A DNA stretch of 64,000 nt from Herbihabitans rhizosphaerae. Lineage in GTDB: Bacteria; Actinomycetota; Actinomycetes; Mycobacteriales; Pseudonocardiaceae. The notes below the pieces were generated by a model. The model had not been told where the DNA came from. It saw nothing but the letters and a program-made list of their open reading frames with translations, and searched no databases. Below, piece after piece: positions 44,218-52,857 of the stretch. The DNA lies in contig NZ_SGWQ01000003.1 of NCBI RefSeq assembly GCF_004216555.1, positions 296,146-360,145 on the forward strand, read 5' to 3'. The position numbers and the translations under genes were made by a program. The number at the start of each line of letters is the position of its first letter. Positions within the stretch are counted from its first letter, which is position 1.

Positions 44218-46089
44218 ATGAGAAGCGTGATTCGTTCCGGTTCGGCTGATCAACCGCCCGGCGGCCGCGGCCGTCGTATGCGCGGTGGCGGCGCGGCGAG
44301 CAAGGGCCGCCGTGGCTGGACCGAGGGCGACCAGCAGGCCTCGCGCGGTGACCAGGTCCCCGACCGGCATCAAGGTCAACTCGACTGGCCGGCGCAGGAG
44401 CCGGACCACACGCCCCCGCCGCCCTCCAAAGCCACACGCCGGCAGGCTCCGCCGCCGCAGTGGGAGGACGACCCCGACAAGCACAGTACCCGCCCGGTTC
44501 GCCGGCGGCCGCCGGCGAACCCGCAGCCGACCAGGCAGTCCTCGGCTCCGCCGCCAGCCCGCCGCGCGCCGCGCGACTCCTACCCGGTTGACGGGCCCGA
44601 GCTGTACGGGGACTACGACGAGTACGACGAGCCGCAACCGGAGCGGGATCAGCGCACCGAGGGCACCGTTCCGCACCTGCCGAAGAAGATCACCGTCACC
44701 CGGGTGGCCGCGCTGCGCAGCCGGCAGCTCACCTCGCAGGCGATGTCCGCGTTCCGCCGCGCGGCCAAGGCGGACGGCGCGGAGAAGTCCGGCCTCACCG
44801 CGCTGACCTACGCCACGATGCTGAACTACGCCAGCGATGCCGCGATGGCGGTGGCGCTGGCGAACGTGCTGTTCTTCTCCCCGACCGACCCGACCGCCGG
44901 CCGCGGCAAGGTCGCGCTCTACCTGTTGATCACCGTGGCGCCGTTCGCACTGGTCGCGCCGGTGATCGGCCCGATCTTGGACAAGATCCAGCGCGGCCGC
45001 CGGCTGGCCATGTGCGTCGCCTCGGCCGGCTCGGCGCTGGCCTGCGTGGTGATGGCGCTGAACTTCGACAGCTGGCTGCTCTATCCCGGCGCGCTGATGA
45101 AGATGGTGCTGTCCAAGTCGTTCACGGTGTTGAAGGCGGCGATCACACCGAGGGTGGTACCGCCGGACATCACGCTGTCCAAGACGAACGCGCGGCTCAC
45201 CGTGTTCGGGCTCGCCGCCGGCATGGTCGGCGGTGGTCTGGCCGCCGCGGTCGCCTGGCCGTTCGGGTCCTCCGGCGCGCTGTGGTTCACCGCGGTGGTC
45301 TGTGTCGTCGGCGCCGTGCAGGGCATGCGGATCCCGGCCTGGGTGGAGGTGACCGAGGGCGAGGTGCCGGCGTCGATCGGCGCGCATCCGGACGGCCCGA
45401 AGCGCCAACCGATGGGCCGGCACGTCGTGGTCGCCTTGTGGGGCAACGGAACCGTGCGCGTGCTGACCGGGTTCCTGATGATGTTCGCCGCGTTCGCCGT
45501 GCGCGATCACTACCCGAACGACGTGGGGACGCAGCTGATCCAACTCGGCCTGATCGCGGGTGCTGCCGGCCTCGGATCGTTCGTCGGCAACGCGATCGGC
45601 GCGCGGCTGCACGTCGGCCACCCGGAGCAGATCGTGCTCGGCTGCGTGATCGGCGCGCTGGTGTCCACGGTCGTCGCCACGGTCGCCGAGGGTGTGCCGA
45701 CCGCCGCCCTGGTCGGCCTGGTCGGCGCGATCGCGAGCGCGCTGGCCAAGATCAGCCTGGACGCGGTGATCCAGGACGACCTGCCCGAGGCGTCGCGCGC
45801 GTCGGCGTTCGGGCGCTCGGAGACCGTGCTGCAGCTGGGCTGGGTGCTCGGCGGCGCGGTCGGCGTGCTGCTGCCGCCGATGTTCTGGCTCGGATTCCTG
45901 GTCGTGTCGGTGATGCTGTCGCTCGGCCTGGTGCAGACACTGATGTCGCGGCGCGGCGCCACGCTGATCCCCGGATTCGGCGGCGATCGTCCGGTGCGCC
46001 CGATTCCGGTGCGCAACGACGACGGCGGCGGCGGGCGGAAGTTCCACCCGGCCGCACCGGCTCGGGGTCGCGGCGACCGCACCTCGTAG
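44218..46089 (+). CDS. MFS-like membrane protein with long cytosolic N-terminus
   Basis: 623 aa. The first ~165 residues are Pro/Arg/Gln-rich and disordered (for example PPPPSKATRRQAPPPQWEDD). About 10-12 transmembrane helices follow, beginning near YATMLNYASDAAMAVALANV. A short polar C-terminus closes it. It matches the large mycobacterial membrane protein Rv0876c by position and is followed, 10 bases on, by the DUF2771 lipoprotein gene as in H37Rv. No substrate is known. GAGA-rich sequence precedes the ATG; another start within the disordered part cannot be excluded. Confidence 0.8.
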   Translation: MRSVIRSGSADQPPGGRGRRMRGGGAASKGRRGWTEGDQQASRGDQVPDRHQGQLDWPAQEPDHTPPPPSKATRRQAPPPQWEDDPDKHSTRPVRRRPPANPQPTRQSSAPPPARRAPRDSYPVDGPELYGDYDEYDEPQPERDQRTEGTVPHLPKKITVTRVAALRSRQLTSQAMSAFRRAAKADGAEKSGLTALTYATMLNYASDAAMAVALANVLFFSPTDPTAGRGKVALYLLITVAPFALVAPVIGPILDKIQRGRRLAMCVASAGSALACVVMALNFDSWLLYPGALMKMVLSKSFTVLKAAITPRVVPPDITLSKTNARLTVFGLAAGMVGGGLAAAVAWPFGSSGALWFTAVVCVVGAVQGMRIPAWVEVTEGEVPASIGAHPDGPKRQPMGRHVVVALWGNGTVRVLTGFLMMFAAFAVRDHYPNDVGTQLIQLGLIAGAAGLGSFVGNAIGARLHVGHPEQIVLGCVIGALVSTVVATVAEGVPTAALVGLVGAIASALAKISLDAVIQDDLPEASRASAFGRSETVLQLGWVLGGAVGVLLPPMFWLGFLVVSVMLSLGLVQTLMSRRGATLIPGFGGDRPVRPIPVRNDDGGGGRKFHPAAPARGRGDRTS

Positions 46090-46099
46090 GGTCTTGGGC

Positions 46100-46567
46100 G
46101 TGCGTCGGGTAATTCTGTTGATCGTTGCCGCGGCCGCGGTGCTCACCGGGTGCGGCGGTGCCGCGCCGACGCCAGACGTGACGTTCTACGCGAACGGGCA
46201 CGCGGCCGACACCGGTCCGATCGCGTTCTGCCATCCGGGCACACGCGAGTGCGTCAAGGACGAGAACGCGATGGCCCGGCTCAAGGTGCCACCGGGCCAG
46301 CCGCTGCACATCTCGGTGGGCGGCGACGTGGCCGAGGGCCCGTGGGCGGTCGTGTTCACCTATCGCGACGGCGCCGGCAACGAGCAACACGGCAGCAGCG
46401 CGCTGCAGTTGTCCGGCCGGCGCTACGCGTACACGCTCAGCCTGCCCAACGACACCGACCAGCTGCTGTTCGCGCACGTGCAGCAGATGGCCATGGTCGT
46501 GATGGGGCCGGAAGGGGCGCTGCCGCGCGCGACCGGTTACTGGTCGCTCGCCGTCGACGTGCGGTGA
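46100..46567 (+). CDS. DUF2771 lipoprotein
   Basis: 155 aa from GTG 46100. A signal peptide with lipobox VLTGC (~15-19) predicts a lipoprotein. The mature domain (~25-155) matches the DUF2771 pattern: a beta-rich fold with PIAFCHPGTRECVKDENAM (two Cys likely disulfide-linked) and a C-terminal GYWSLAVDVR. Position next to the MFS-like gene parallels Rv0875c/Rv0876c. Function unknown. Confidence 0.82.
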   Translation: MRRVILLIVAAAAVLTGCGGAAPTPDVTFYANGHAADTGPIAFCHPGTRECVKDENAMARLKVPPGQPLHISVGGDVAEGPWAVVFTYRDGAGNEQHGSSALQLSGRRYAYTLSLPNDTDQLLFAHVQQMAMVVMGPEGALPRATGYWSLAVDVR

Positions 46568-46589
46568 ACCCCTTGCGGGGCAACAACCT

Positions 46590-46988
46590 TTACGACGGGT
46601 CGAGGTCGCGCGCGACGGCCCGCATGACCTCGGCGATCCGCGTGATGTTCTTGCGGTCCGGGTAGCGCCCACGGCGCAGGTCCGGCTGCACCTTCATCTC
46701 CAGCAGCTTGATCATGTCCTCGATGAGCCCGTGCAACTCCTCGGCCGGGCGGCGCTGCGCCTCGGCCACCGACGGCGGCTTCTCCAGCAGGCGCACCGAC
46801 AGCGCCTGCGGGCCGCGGCGCCCGTCCGCCACGCCGAACTCGATGCGCTGGCCCGTTTTCAGCCCCTCCACGCCGGTCGGCAGCGCCGACTTACGGACGT
46901 ACACGTCCTCGCCGTCTTCCTGCGTCACGAACCCGAAGCCCTTCTCCGAGTCGTACCACTTGACCCTTCCGGTCGGCACAGCGCTCAC
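46590..46988 (-). CDS. cold-shock-domain protein (CspB-like)
   Basis: 132 aa from GTG 46988. Residues ~1-70 are a cold-shock domain with RNP1 KGFGFVTQ and RNP2-like VYVRKSAL. The C-terminal ~60 residues are a helical extension ([20 protein letters not shown]) unique to the longer actinobacterial CspB group; mycobacterial Rv0871 is similar in size. It binds single-stranded nucleic acid. An upstream ATG at 47057 is rejected because the codons before GTG 46988 look non-coding. Convergent with the DUF2771 gene. Confidence 0.9.
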   Translation of the reverse strand: MSAVPTGRVKWYDSEKGFGFVTQEDGEDVYVRKSALPTGVEGLKTGQRIEFGVADGRRGPQALSVRLLEKPPSVAEAQRRPAEELHGLIEDMIKLLEMKVQPDLRRGRYPDRKNITRIAEVMRAVARDLDPS

Positions 46989-47135
46989 CGTTCTCTCGTC
47001 GACGTTCCCTGTCGCGCGTGGCTCCCCATTCCGCACGACGAACGCGCCCCAAGACACGGCCTGGGACGCGTGGACTCCAGACTATGCCAAACCGCCGACA
47101 AGTCGTAGTGCCCCTACGTCGGCTACCCTGGCGCC

Positions 47136-47375
47136 GTGTCTCGCCAAGACCGGACAACGCTGCTGCCCATCGCCGTCGGCTTGTTCTCCGTCGGCCTGGT
47201 GGCGGTGATCACCGTGTTCTCGCTGTTCGCCGGAGGCAGAACCGACGTGCCGGTGTGGCTGTCCGCGGCGGCCATGCTCGTCCCGGTCGGACTCGCGCTC
47301 GCCGTGCTCAGCGTGGTGCGCCGGCCGAACCGGCATGGCGCGCCAGCCAGCGGGGGAACTCACCGAGCCCGCTGA
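47136..47375 (+). CDS. small two-helix membrane protein
   Basis: 79 aa, GTG start. Two transmembrane helices: LLPIAVGLFSVGLVAVITVF (~9-28) and SAAAMLVPVGLALAVLSVV (~43-61), then a basic tail. Its last 68 bases overlap the end of the convergent HAD gene, an unusual arrangement. It lies where H37Rv has the membrane protein gene Rv0870c, but is shorter, so orthology is uncertain. Function unknown. Confidence 0.6.
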   Translation: MSRQDRTTLLPIAVGLFSVGLVAVITVFSLFAGGRTDVPVWLSAAAMLVPVGLALAVLSVVRRPNRHGAPASGGTHRAR

Positions 47376-47934
47376 GCACCACCTGCGCGCCCGCGTCGCG
47401 CAGTTCGTCCGCGTCGTACGGGCCGGTCGTCACACCGACCGCGGTCGCTCCCGCGGCCAGCGCGCCCTCGATGTCGCCGACGTGATCACCGACATACACC
47501 TCGACGCCATGCTCGCGCAGCGCGTCCGCCTTGCCGACCGCCCACAACTCGCCGGCGAGCCCGTCGATCTCCCAACCGAGCGCCTCCATGTGCAACACGG
47601 CGTTCGGCTGGTACTTGCCGGTGATCACGAACACCTTGCCGCCGACCGCGCGGACGGCCGCGATCGCCTCGGCGGCGCCCGGCATGGTGACCGTGGACGG
47701 GATCACCACCTCCGGGTAGCTCGTGCGGAACTCGATCACCGCGCGCGGCACGAGGTCCTCGGGCATTCCGCACCGCGGCAGCAGGATCTCCAGCGGTGGC
47801 CCGAGGTTCGCGCCGAAGTGCTCGCTGTCCAGGGGAACCCCGTACAGGTCGGCGAGCCGGTCGAGCAGGGCGACCATGCCGGGCTTGGTGTCGATGAGGG
47901 TGAGATCGAGGTCGAACCCGACGGTCAGTGGCAC
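47308..47934 (-). CDS. HAD-family hydrolase (phosphoglycolate phosphatase-like)
   Basis: 208 aa from GTG 47934. HAD motifs: I, GFDLDLTLIDT (~7-16); II, VFVITGK (~108); III, Lys in AVGKADALREHG (~139); IV, VYVGDHVGDIEGALAAG (~155). The alpha-helical cap after motif I suits small phosphate esters such as phosphoglycolate or a nucleotide. The longer frame upstream runs into a decayed VOC fragment and is not used. The C-terminal codons overlap the small membrane protein on the other strand. Confidence 0.87.
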   Translation of the reverse strand: MPLTVGFDLDLTLIDTKPGMVALLDRLADLYGVPLDSEHFGANLGPPLEILLPRCGMPEDLVPRAVIEFRTSYPEVVIPSTVTMPGAAEAIAAVRAVGGKVFVITGKYQPNAVLHMEALGWEIDGLAGELWAVGKADALREHGVEVYVGDHVGDIEGALAAGATAVGVTTGPYDADELRDAGAQVVLSGLGEFPRWLARHAGSAGAPR

Positions 47935-47950
47935 ACCGCCACGATACGGA

Positions 47951-48078
47951 TCAGCCGATCTGGTGCGGGCAGAGGAGGTTGCCGTCGGTGTCGCGGAACC
48001 AGGCCGCCCGTTCGCCCGCCCATGGTGGCGATGTGGTCGACGGTCTTGAGGGTGACCCCACCACCGCCGACGGCCTTT
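47951..48078 (-). pseudogene. VOC/glyoxalase-family C-terminal remnant
   Basis: Two short frames joined by a frameshift read as the end of a VOC (glyoxalase/bleomycin-resistance) protein: TLKTVDHIATM in one, RAAWFRDTDGNLLCPHQIG-stop in the other. Nothing remains of the N-terminal half. It lies immediately upstream of the HAD gene, within the accessory stretch. Confidence 0.65.
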
Positions 48079-48129
48079 GCGCACCCCCTATGGATCTTGT
48101 GTGACCTGGGCTTTCTGCGTGGCCGAGGG

Positions 48130-48147
48130 ACTTTAGCGGGCTAAAGT
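48130..48147. promoter_or_regulatory. perfect palindrome ACTTTAGC-GG-GCTAAAGT
   Basis: Two perfect 8-base arms with a 2-base centre, ~135 bases upstream of the YccF gene. It could be an operator or a remnant of an intergenic repeat; the rest of 48079-48281 shows no gene. Confidence 0.45.
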
Positions 48148-48281
48148 ACGCAGAACATGAATGGAGCGATCGCTAAGTTTCGGACGGCACGACGGTGTTC
48201 ACCAGCCACCTACGGGGTCTATGGGTCCAACGCCCGTTCGCCGGCTGGGCACGACCGCACACGATGCGCCACGATGGAGGC

Positions 48282-48656
48282 ATGAGCCTGATCCTGAACG
48301 TCATCTGGTTGGTGCTGTGCGGTTTCTGGATGGCTCTGCTGTACACCTTGGCCGGGATCATCTGCTGCATCCTGATCATCACGATCCCGTTCGGGCTGGC
48401 CTCGTTCCGGATGGCGAACTACGCGCTGTGGCCGTTCGGGCGCACGCTCGTACCCCGGTCGGGTGCGGGCGCGCCGTCGGTGATCGGCAACATCATCTGG
48501 ATCATCTTCGCCGGGTGGTGGCTGGCCATCGGGCACCTGTTCACCGGCTTCCTGCTGTGCATCACGATCATCGGGATTCCGTTGGGAGTGGCGAACTTCA
48601 AGCTGATCCCGGTGTCACTGGTGCCGCTCGGCAGCGAGATCGTGCCCGTGAAGTGA
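48282..48656 (+). CDS. YccF-domain inner-membrane protein
   Basis: 124 aa, ATG with GGAGG just before. It consists of two YccF repeats: NVIWLVLCGFWMALLYTLAG ... ITIPFGLASFRMANYALWPFG and NIIWIIFAGWWLAIGHLFTG ... [21 protein letters not shown] (quoted in parts), giving about four membrane segments. Function is unknown. Its last 42 bases overlap the 3' end of the convergent phosphotransferase gene. Confidence 0.87.
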   Translation: MSLILNVIWLVLCGFWMALLYTLAGIICCILIITIPFGLASFRMANYALWPFGRTLVPRSGAGAPSVIGNIIWIIFAGWWLAIGHLFTGFLLCITIIGIPLGVANFKLIPVSLVPLGSEIVPVK

Positions 48657-49523
48657 CTGAGCGATGAGCCCGGTCGGCGACAGCACGTCGCGCACGTGTC
48701 CCAGCGCCTGCTCGCTTCCGTCGAGCGCCCACTCGGTGAGATCGACCAACGCGCGGACGCACCGGTGGTAGCGAAGGTGATCCTGGTCCACCTTCACGGG
48801 CCCGTAGCCCTCGAAGAACGCTTGCTGCTCACCCGGTGTCACCGGCGCGAAGGCGAGCACACCGCCGAGTACGAACATCAGGTCCTGCTCACGCGGGGCG
48901 AGCACGGCGTCGTCCCAGTCGATCAGCCACACCTTCTCGCCGTCCAGCAGCACGTTGCCGGTGTGCGGGTCGGCGTGACACACCACCACCGAGTTCTCCT
49001 TGTCCCGCAACATGTTCGCGAGCCGGTCGGCGATCGCCAGTACGGCGTCCACATCGTCGCGGCGGAAGTCCAGAGCGTGCACGGTGTCGGCGAGGCGGCC
49101 GTGGTCATAGGACTCGCGCGGCAGCGCGGCCAGCTCGCCGGTCACCTCGGTGGCATGCACCTCTGCCAGCAGCGCGCCCAAGTGCCGCCAGTGGGCCGGC
49201 GTGAGCCCTTCGTCCATGCCTCGCCGATCGGACACCCACGGCGCGACCGACAGCCGCCGCTCGCCCCGAATCGTCCACATGCGACCGTCGCGAGTGGACA
49301 GTGGAGCGAGCACGCCGTCGATCCCGCGTGCGGCGAGCAGCGCCGGTACGGTAAGCCCGGCCGCTGATCCGCCCGCGCTCAACTTGACCGCGAACCGTTG
49401 TCCCGCAACGGAAACACCGTGCCACAGTTCGGCGAGCGTGTCCGCGCCAAGGCGCGCGCGATCCAGCGACGCCAGCTCGACGCCAAAGTCTTCGCGGACC
49501 CAGGCGGCCAGGTCAGCGGTCAC
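48615..49523 (-). CDS. aminoglycoside-phosphotransferase-like kinase
   Basis: 302 aa, GTG start. A protein-kinase-like fold of the APH/choline kinase family: the Brenner motif [20 protein letters not shown] (~183) with catalytic Asp, then [20 protein letters not shown] with the metal-binding Asp. N-lobe Lys is in [10 protein letters not shown]. The substrate may be an antibiotic or a small alcohol; sequence alone does not decide. Its start overlaps the end of the acyl-CoA synthetase gene by 11 bases, indicating translational coupling. It also overlaps the YccF gene at its 3' end. Confidence 0.85.
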   Translation of the reverse strand: MTADLAAWVREDFGVELASLDRARLGADTLAELWHGVSVAGQRFAVKLSAGGSAAGLTVPALLAARGIDGVLAPLSTRDGRMWTIRGERRLSVAPWVSDRRGMDEGLTPAHWRHLGALLAEVHATEVTGELAALPRESYDHGRLADTVHALDFRRDDVDAVLAIADRLANMLRDKENSVVVCHADPHTGNVLLDGEKVWLIDWDDAVLAPREQDLMFVLGGVLAFAPVTPGEQQAFFEGYGPVKVDQDHLRYHRCVRALVDLTEWALDGSEQALGHVRDVLSPTGLIAQSLHGHDLAAERHQ

Positions 49524-51153
49524 CGGCGTCCACGCCGAGCAGCTCCACCGAGCGCTCCCGCATCTCCACCTTGCGGATCTTGCCGGTCACGGTCATCGGG
49601 AACTCATCAACGATGTGCACGTAGCGCGGGATCTTGTAGTGCGCGAGCTTGCCGGTACAGAATTCGCGAAGTGCTTGCGCGTCAAGGGGTTCCGCGCCCG
49701 GGCGAAGCTGGACCCAGGCCATCAGCTCCTCGCCATACTTCGCGTCCGGCACGCCGATCACCTGCGCGTCCTGGATGTCCGGGAGGGTGTACAGGAACTC
49801 CTCGATCTCGCGCGGGTAGATGTTCTCGCCGCCGCGGATCACCATGTCCTTGATCCGGCCGGTGATCTTGACGTAGCCGTCGCCGTCCATGATCGCGAGG
49901 TCGCCGGTGTGCATCCAGCGGGCGGCGTCGATCGCCTCGGCGGTCTTGTCCGGCTCCTCCCAGTACCCGAGCATCACCGAGTAGCCGCGGGTGCAGAACT
50001 CGCCGGCCTCGCCGCGCGGGACGGTCAACCCGGTTTCCGGATCGACGATCTTGATCTCCAGGTGCGGGTGAACCCGGCCGACGGTGGACACGCGCAGGTC
50101 GATCGAGTCGTCCGCGCGGGTCTGCGTGGACACCGGCGAGGTCTCGGTCATGCCGTAGCAGATCGTCACCTCTGTCATGCCCATCCGCTCGATGACCTGC
50201 TTCATCACCTCGACCGGGCACGGCGAACCGGCCATGATCCCGGTGCGCAGGCTGGACAGGTCGTACTCGTCGAACGCCGCCTCGGCAAGCTCCGCGATGA
50301 ACATCGTCGGCACGCCGTACAGCGAGGTGCACCGCTCGGTCGCGACGGCGTTCAGGGTCGCGAGCGGGTCGAACGAGGGTGCCGGGTACACAATGCAGGC
50401 GCCGTGGCTGGTGGCGGCGAGGTTGCCCATCACCATTCCGAAACAGTGATATAGGGGCGGAACCACGCAAATCCGATCCACCTCGGTGTATCCGCACAGC
50501 TCGCCCACGAAGTACCCGTTGTTCAGGATGTTGTGGTGCGACAGCGTGGCGCCCTTGGGGAAGCCGGTGGTGCCCGAGGTGTACTGGATGTTGATCGGAT
50601 CGTCCGGCGACAGGCTCGCCGACCGCTCGGCCAGCGCCGCCGGGTCCGCGCTCTTTCCGTTGGCGCACAACGAGGTCCACTCCTCGCCGTCGAGCAACAG
50701 CACGTGCTCCAACGCCTCGAGGTTCGGCCGGACCCGCTCGATCATGCCGGCGTAGTCCGACGTCTTGAACGCGCGCGCGGCGACCAGGACTCGCACGCCG
50801 GCCGACCTCAGCACGTACTCCAGTTCGTGCACCCGGTAGGCCGGGTTGATGTTGACCAGGATCGCGCCGATCTTCGCGGTCGCGTACTGCACGAGTGTCC
50901 ACTCCGGACAGTTGGGCGACCAGATGCCGACCCGATCGCCCTTCTCGACGCCCAGCCCCATCAGCCCGAGCGCCACCGCGTTCACGTCGGCCTGGAACTC
51001 GCGGTAGGTCCACCGTCTGCCGCTCGTGGTGTCCACGAGCGCGTCGCGATCACCGAACGCGGCGACCGTGCGGTCGACGTTGTCGCCGATGGTGTCACCG
51101 AGCAGCGGCACCTCCGACGTCCCGGACGCGTAGCTCGGCAGCGATGTCGTCAC
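49513..51153 (-). CDS. AMP-dependent acyl-CoA synthetase
   Basis: 546 aa from GTG 51153, which has GAGGAGG before it; a longer frame to 51240 is not needed. It activates a fatty or aryl acid to acyl-CoA via acyl-AMP. ANL motifs: [20 protein letters not shown] (AMP/phosphate loop), [30 protein letters not shown] then [28 protein letters not shown], and the C-terminal catalytic Lys in [12 protein letters not shown]. The type is close to medium/long-chain FadD2/AlkK-like ligases. The upstream region to 51301 has no gene and leads into the CRISPR array. Confidence 0.92.
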   Translation of the reverse strand: MTTSLPSYASGTSEVPLLGDTIGDNVDRTVAAFGDRDALVDTTSGRRWTYREFQADVNAVALGLMGLGVEKGDRVGIWSPNCPEWTLVQYATAKIGAILVNINPAYRVHELEYVLRSAGVRVLVAARAFKTSDYAGMIERVRPNLEALEHVLLLDGEEWTSLCANGKSADPAALAERSASLSPDDPINIQYTSGTTGFPKGATLSHHNILNNGYFVGELCGYTEVDRICVVPPLYHCFGMVMGNLAATSHGACIVYPAPSFDPLATLNAVATERCTSLYGVPTMFIAELAEAAFDEYDLSSLRTGIMAGSPCPVEVMKQVIERMGMTEVTICYGMTETSPVSTQTRADDSIDLRVSTVGRVHPHLEIKIVDPETGLTVPRGEAGEFCTRGYSVMLGYWEEPDKTAEAIDAARWMHTGDLAIMDGDGYVKITGRIKDMVIRGGENIYPREIEEFLYTLPDIQDAQVIGVPDAKYGEELMAWVQLRPGAEPLDAQALREFCTGKLAHYKIPRYVHIVDEFPMTVTGKIRKVEMRERSVELLGVDAGDR

Positions 51154-51301
51154 GTCAGGCCTCCTCGCCTCGACGGGTGCGGCTCCATCCTCACCCGCAC
51201 CGCCCGCCAAGGAAAAGGGCGCACCCACGCAGCCACCCACACCTGTACTAACCCGAGGCCGGAGACGTGGTCCGCATCCGCACGACGATCAGCTGCGTCA
51301 C

Positions 51302-51762
51302 GCCGCAATGGGGTCCGGCCGGTTCAGCCGGTGTTCTCGTTGCAGGATCTCGCCGACCAACTGCCGCAATGGGTCCGGCTGGTGGCAGTCACCAGCACGC
51401 GACCGGCGCTCTGTTCCGGTTGCTGTGGCCGCAATGGGGTCCGGCCGGTTGAGCCGGAGGCAGCGCCGTTTCCTGCTGTGGCTGGCGAAGCGGGTTAACC
51501 AGCCGCAATGGGGTCCGGCCGGTTGAGCCGGAGGCAGCGCCGCCGGTCGCCGCCGGGTGCGCGGTGTAGGTCAGGGCCGCAATGGGGTCCGGCCGGTTGA
51601 GCCGGAGGCAGCTCGATGTGGGGATCGCGCGCACGCTGCTCCTGTACACGCCGCAATGGGGTCCGGCCGGTTGAGCCGGAGGCAGCCGCGCACCGAGGGC
51701 GTGCCGGTGCACCTGGCGGAGGGGGAGCCGCAATGGGGTCCGGCCGGTTGAGCCGGAGGCAG
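51302..51762 (-). CRISPR. orphan CRISPR array, 7 repeats (5 identical, 2 degenerate)
   Basis: Five identical 36-base repeats lie at 51428-51463, 51502-51537, 51576-51611, 51650-51685 and 51727-51762, separated by unrelated spacers of 38, 38, 38 and 41 bases. Two degenerate repeats begin at 51302 (3' part lost) and 51363 (internally deleted), followed by spacers of ~25 and ~39 bases. On the minus strand the repeat holds a 6-bp hairpin TCCGGC/GCCGGA and ends ATTGCGGC, which resembles the 8-base 5' handle of type I/III crRNAs (ATTGMRRC-like). Degenerate repeats at the low-coordinate end fit a minus-strand array with its leader above 51762. No cas gene occurs in the window. Confidence 0.85.
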
Positions 51763-51964
51763 GGCTTCTGATTCTTGCACGGTCTGACCTGCGGAAACAG
51801 GGACGGTTGCGAGCGGTCCACTCGGCGGGCGTGTATCGGGCGGCCACCGAGGGCTAAAAACGGCCGTTTCTGCGGGTTGACCTGGGCGCGAGCGGTCCCC
51901 GGGAGTTGAGCTGGTACCGGACCGCTCGCATACGAAGGCCCGCCCGTCGTGGCAGATGCGGGCC
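51763..51964 (-). promoter_or_regulatory. candidate CRISPR leader with repeated GCGAGCGGTCC motif
   Basis: Non-coding stretch between the array and the convergent-oriented end of the peptidase gene. It contains GCGAGCGGTCC at 51809-51819 and 51888-51898 and its inverse at 51919-51929; the last pair forms an 11-bp hairpin that may terminate the peptidase gene. A-rich GGGCTAAAAACGG lies at ~51851. Leader function is inferred from array polarity. Confidence 0.5.
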
Positions 51965-52660
51965 TCAGCAGGTCACGGACACCTTCGCGCCGGAGCGGAA
52001 CGACACGTGCACGTGGTCGAAGTGGTTCGCGGTCGCGCCGCCGCGGTCCTCCATCGTGGACCAGCCGCTGCCGTCGTTGTACCGCTGCCGCCAGATCACG
52101 TACGTGACGCCGAACGCCTTCTGGTTGGCCAGGATGTAGTTGGCGATCAAGTTGCCCTTGGCGGTGTCGACCATGAAGTCCAGCGCCAGACCGGACGGGT
52201 GGTCGCTGGCGCCGCCGCGCGCGGCCCGGCCGCCGATGTCGTCGACGCCGAACATGGTCGCGATGTGGTTGCCCACCTGCGCCACGTGCGACTGAACGCC
52301 GTCCAGCGTCGTGCCGCACGCCTTGCCGGCGGTTCGCGGACGCGGCGACGGCTTGGGGGGAGTCGTCGTGGTCGTCGGCACGCGCGTGGTCGTGGTGGAG
52401 CTCGGGGGTGGCGCGACCATCGGCACGGGTGCCGTCGTCGGGATGGGGACCTGCGTCGTCACCGGGAGCTCGGCCGTGGTCGGGGGCACGGTCGGACCTG
52501 GCTCGACGGCGATTCGGGCCGCCGTGTCCTGAGTGGGAAGCTCTGAGCCGCTGGTCAGCGAGACGGTGACCGCGAGTCCCGCGGCGACCGTGACGCCGAG
52601 TCCTGCCGGCACCTTCCAATCGATGAGCTTCTTCGGGGGCTTTCTATGTCGACCTGCCAT
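51965..52660 (-). CDS. secreted or membrane-anchored M15-like peptidase-fold protein
   Basis: 231 aa from ATG 52660 (MAGRHRKPPKK); an ATG at 52681 is possible. One signal-anchor helix at ~15-37 (VPAGLGVTVAAGLAVTVSLT), then a Thr/Pro-rich linker (~45-110) and a C-terminal domain (~112-231). The domain has SDHPSGLALDFMVDT and HFDHVHVSFRSG, the Asp/His and H-x-H ligands of D-Ala-D-Ala peptidase-like (M15) folds, as in the ARB_07466-like C-terminal domain. A role in peptidoglycan trimming outside the cell is likely. Its 3' end abuts the CRISPR leader. Confidence 0.82.
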   Translation of the reverse strand: MAGRHRKPPKKLIDWKVPAGLGVTVAAGLAVTVSLTSGSELPTQDTAARIAVEPGPTVPPTTAELPVTTQVPIPTTAPVPMVAPPPSSTTTTRVPTTTTTPPKPSPRPRTAGKACGTTLDGVQSHVAQVGNHIATMFGVDDIGGRAARGGASDHPSGLALDFMVDTAKGNLIANYILANQKAFGVTYVIWRQRYNDGSGWSTMEDRGGATANHFDHVHVSFRSGAKVSVTC

Positions 52661-52857
52661 TCGGGGGATCACCGCTGTCATTGGGTCGGGGTCAGGTCCG
52701 GGGGAAGACCTCGGCTCCGGGGTCTGAGCCAGCCGTGACATTACGAAACGGACACGGCGGTGTCACGCCGGCGTGTCCGTCGCCACATTTTCGCTGGTGA
52801 ACGTGTCACGTCTACCAGCGCTTATCGCGGGCGGTTATCAACCAGACACGAATTGAT

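Noticed and set aside
43462-46146. Long minus-strand open frame (~890 codons)
   Set aside because: Antisense to the glutaminyl cyclase and MFS genes, which have lipobox, domains and proper starts.
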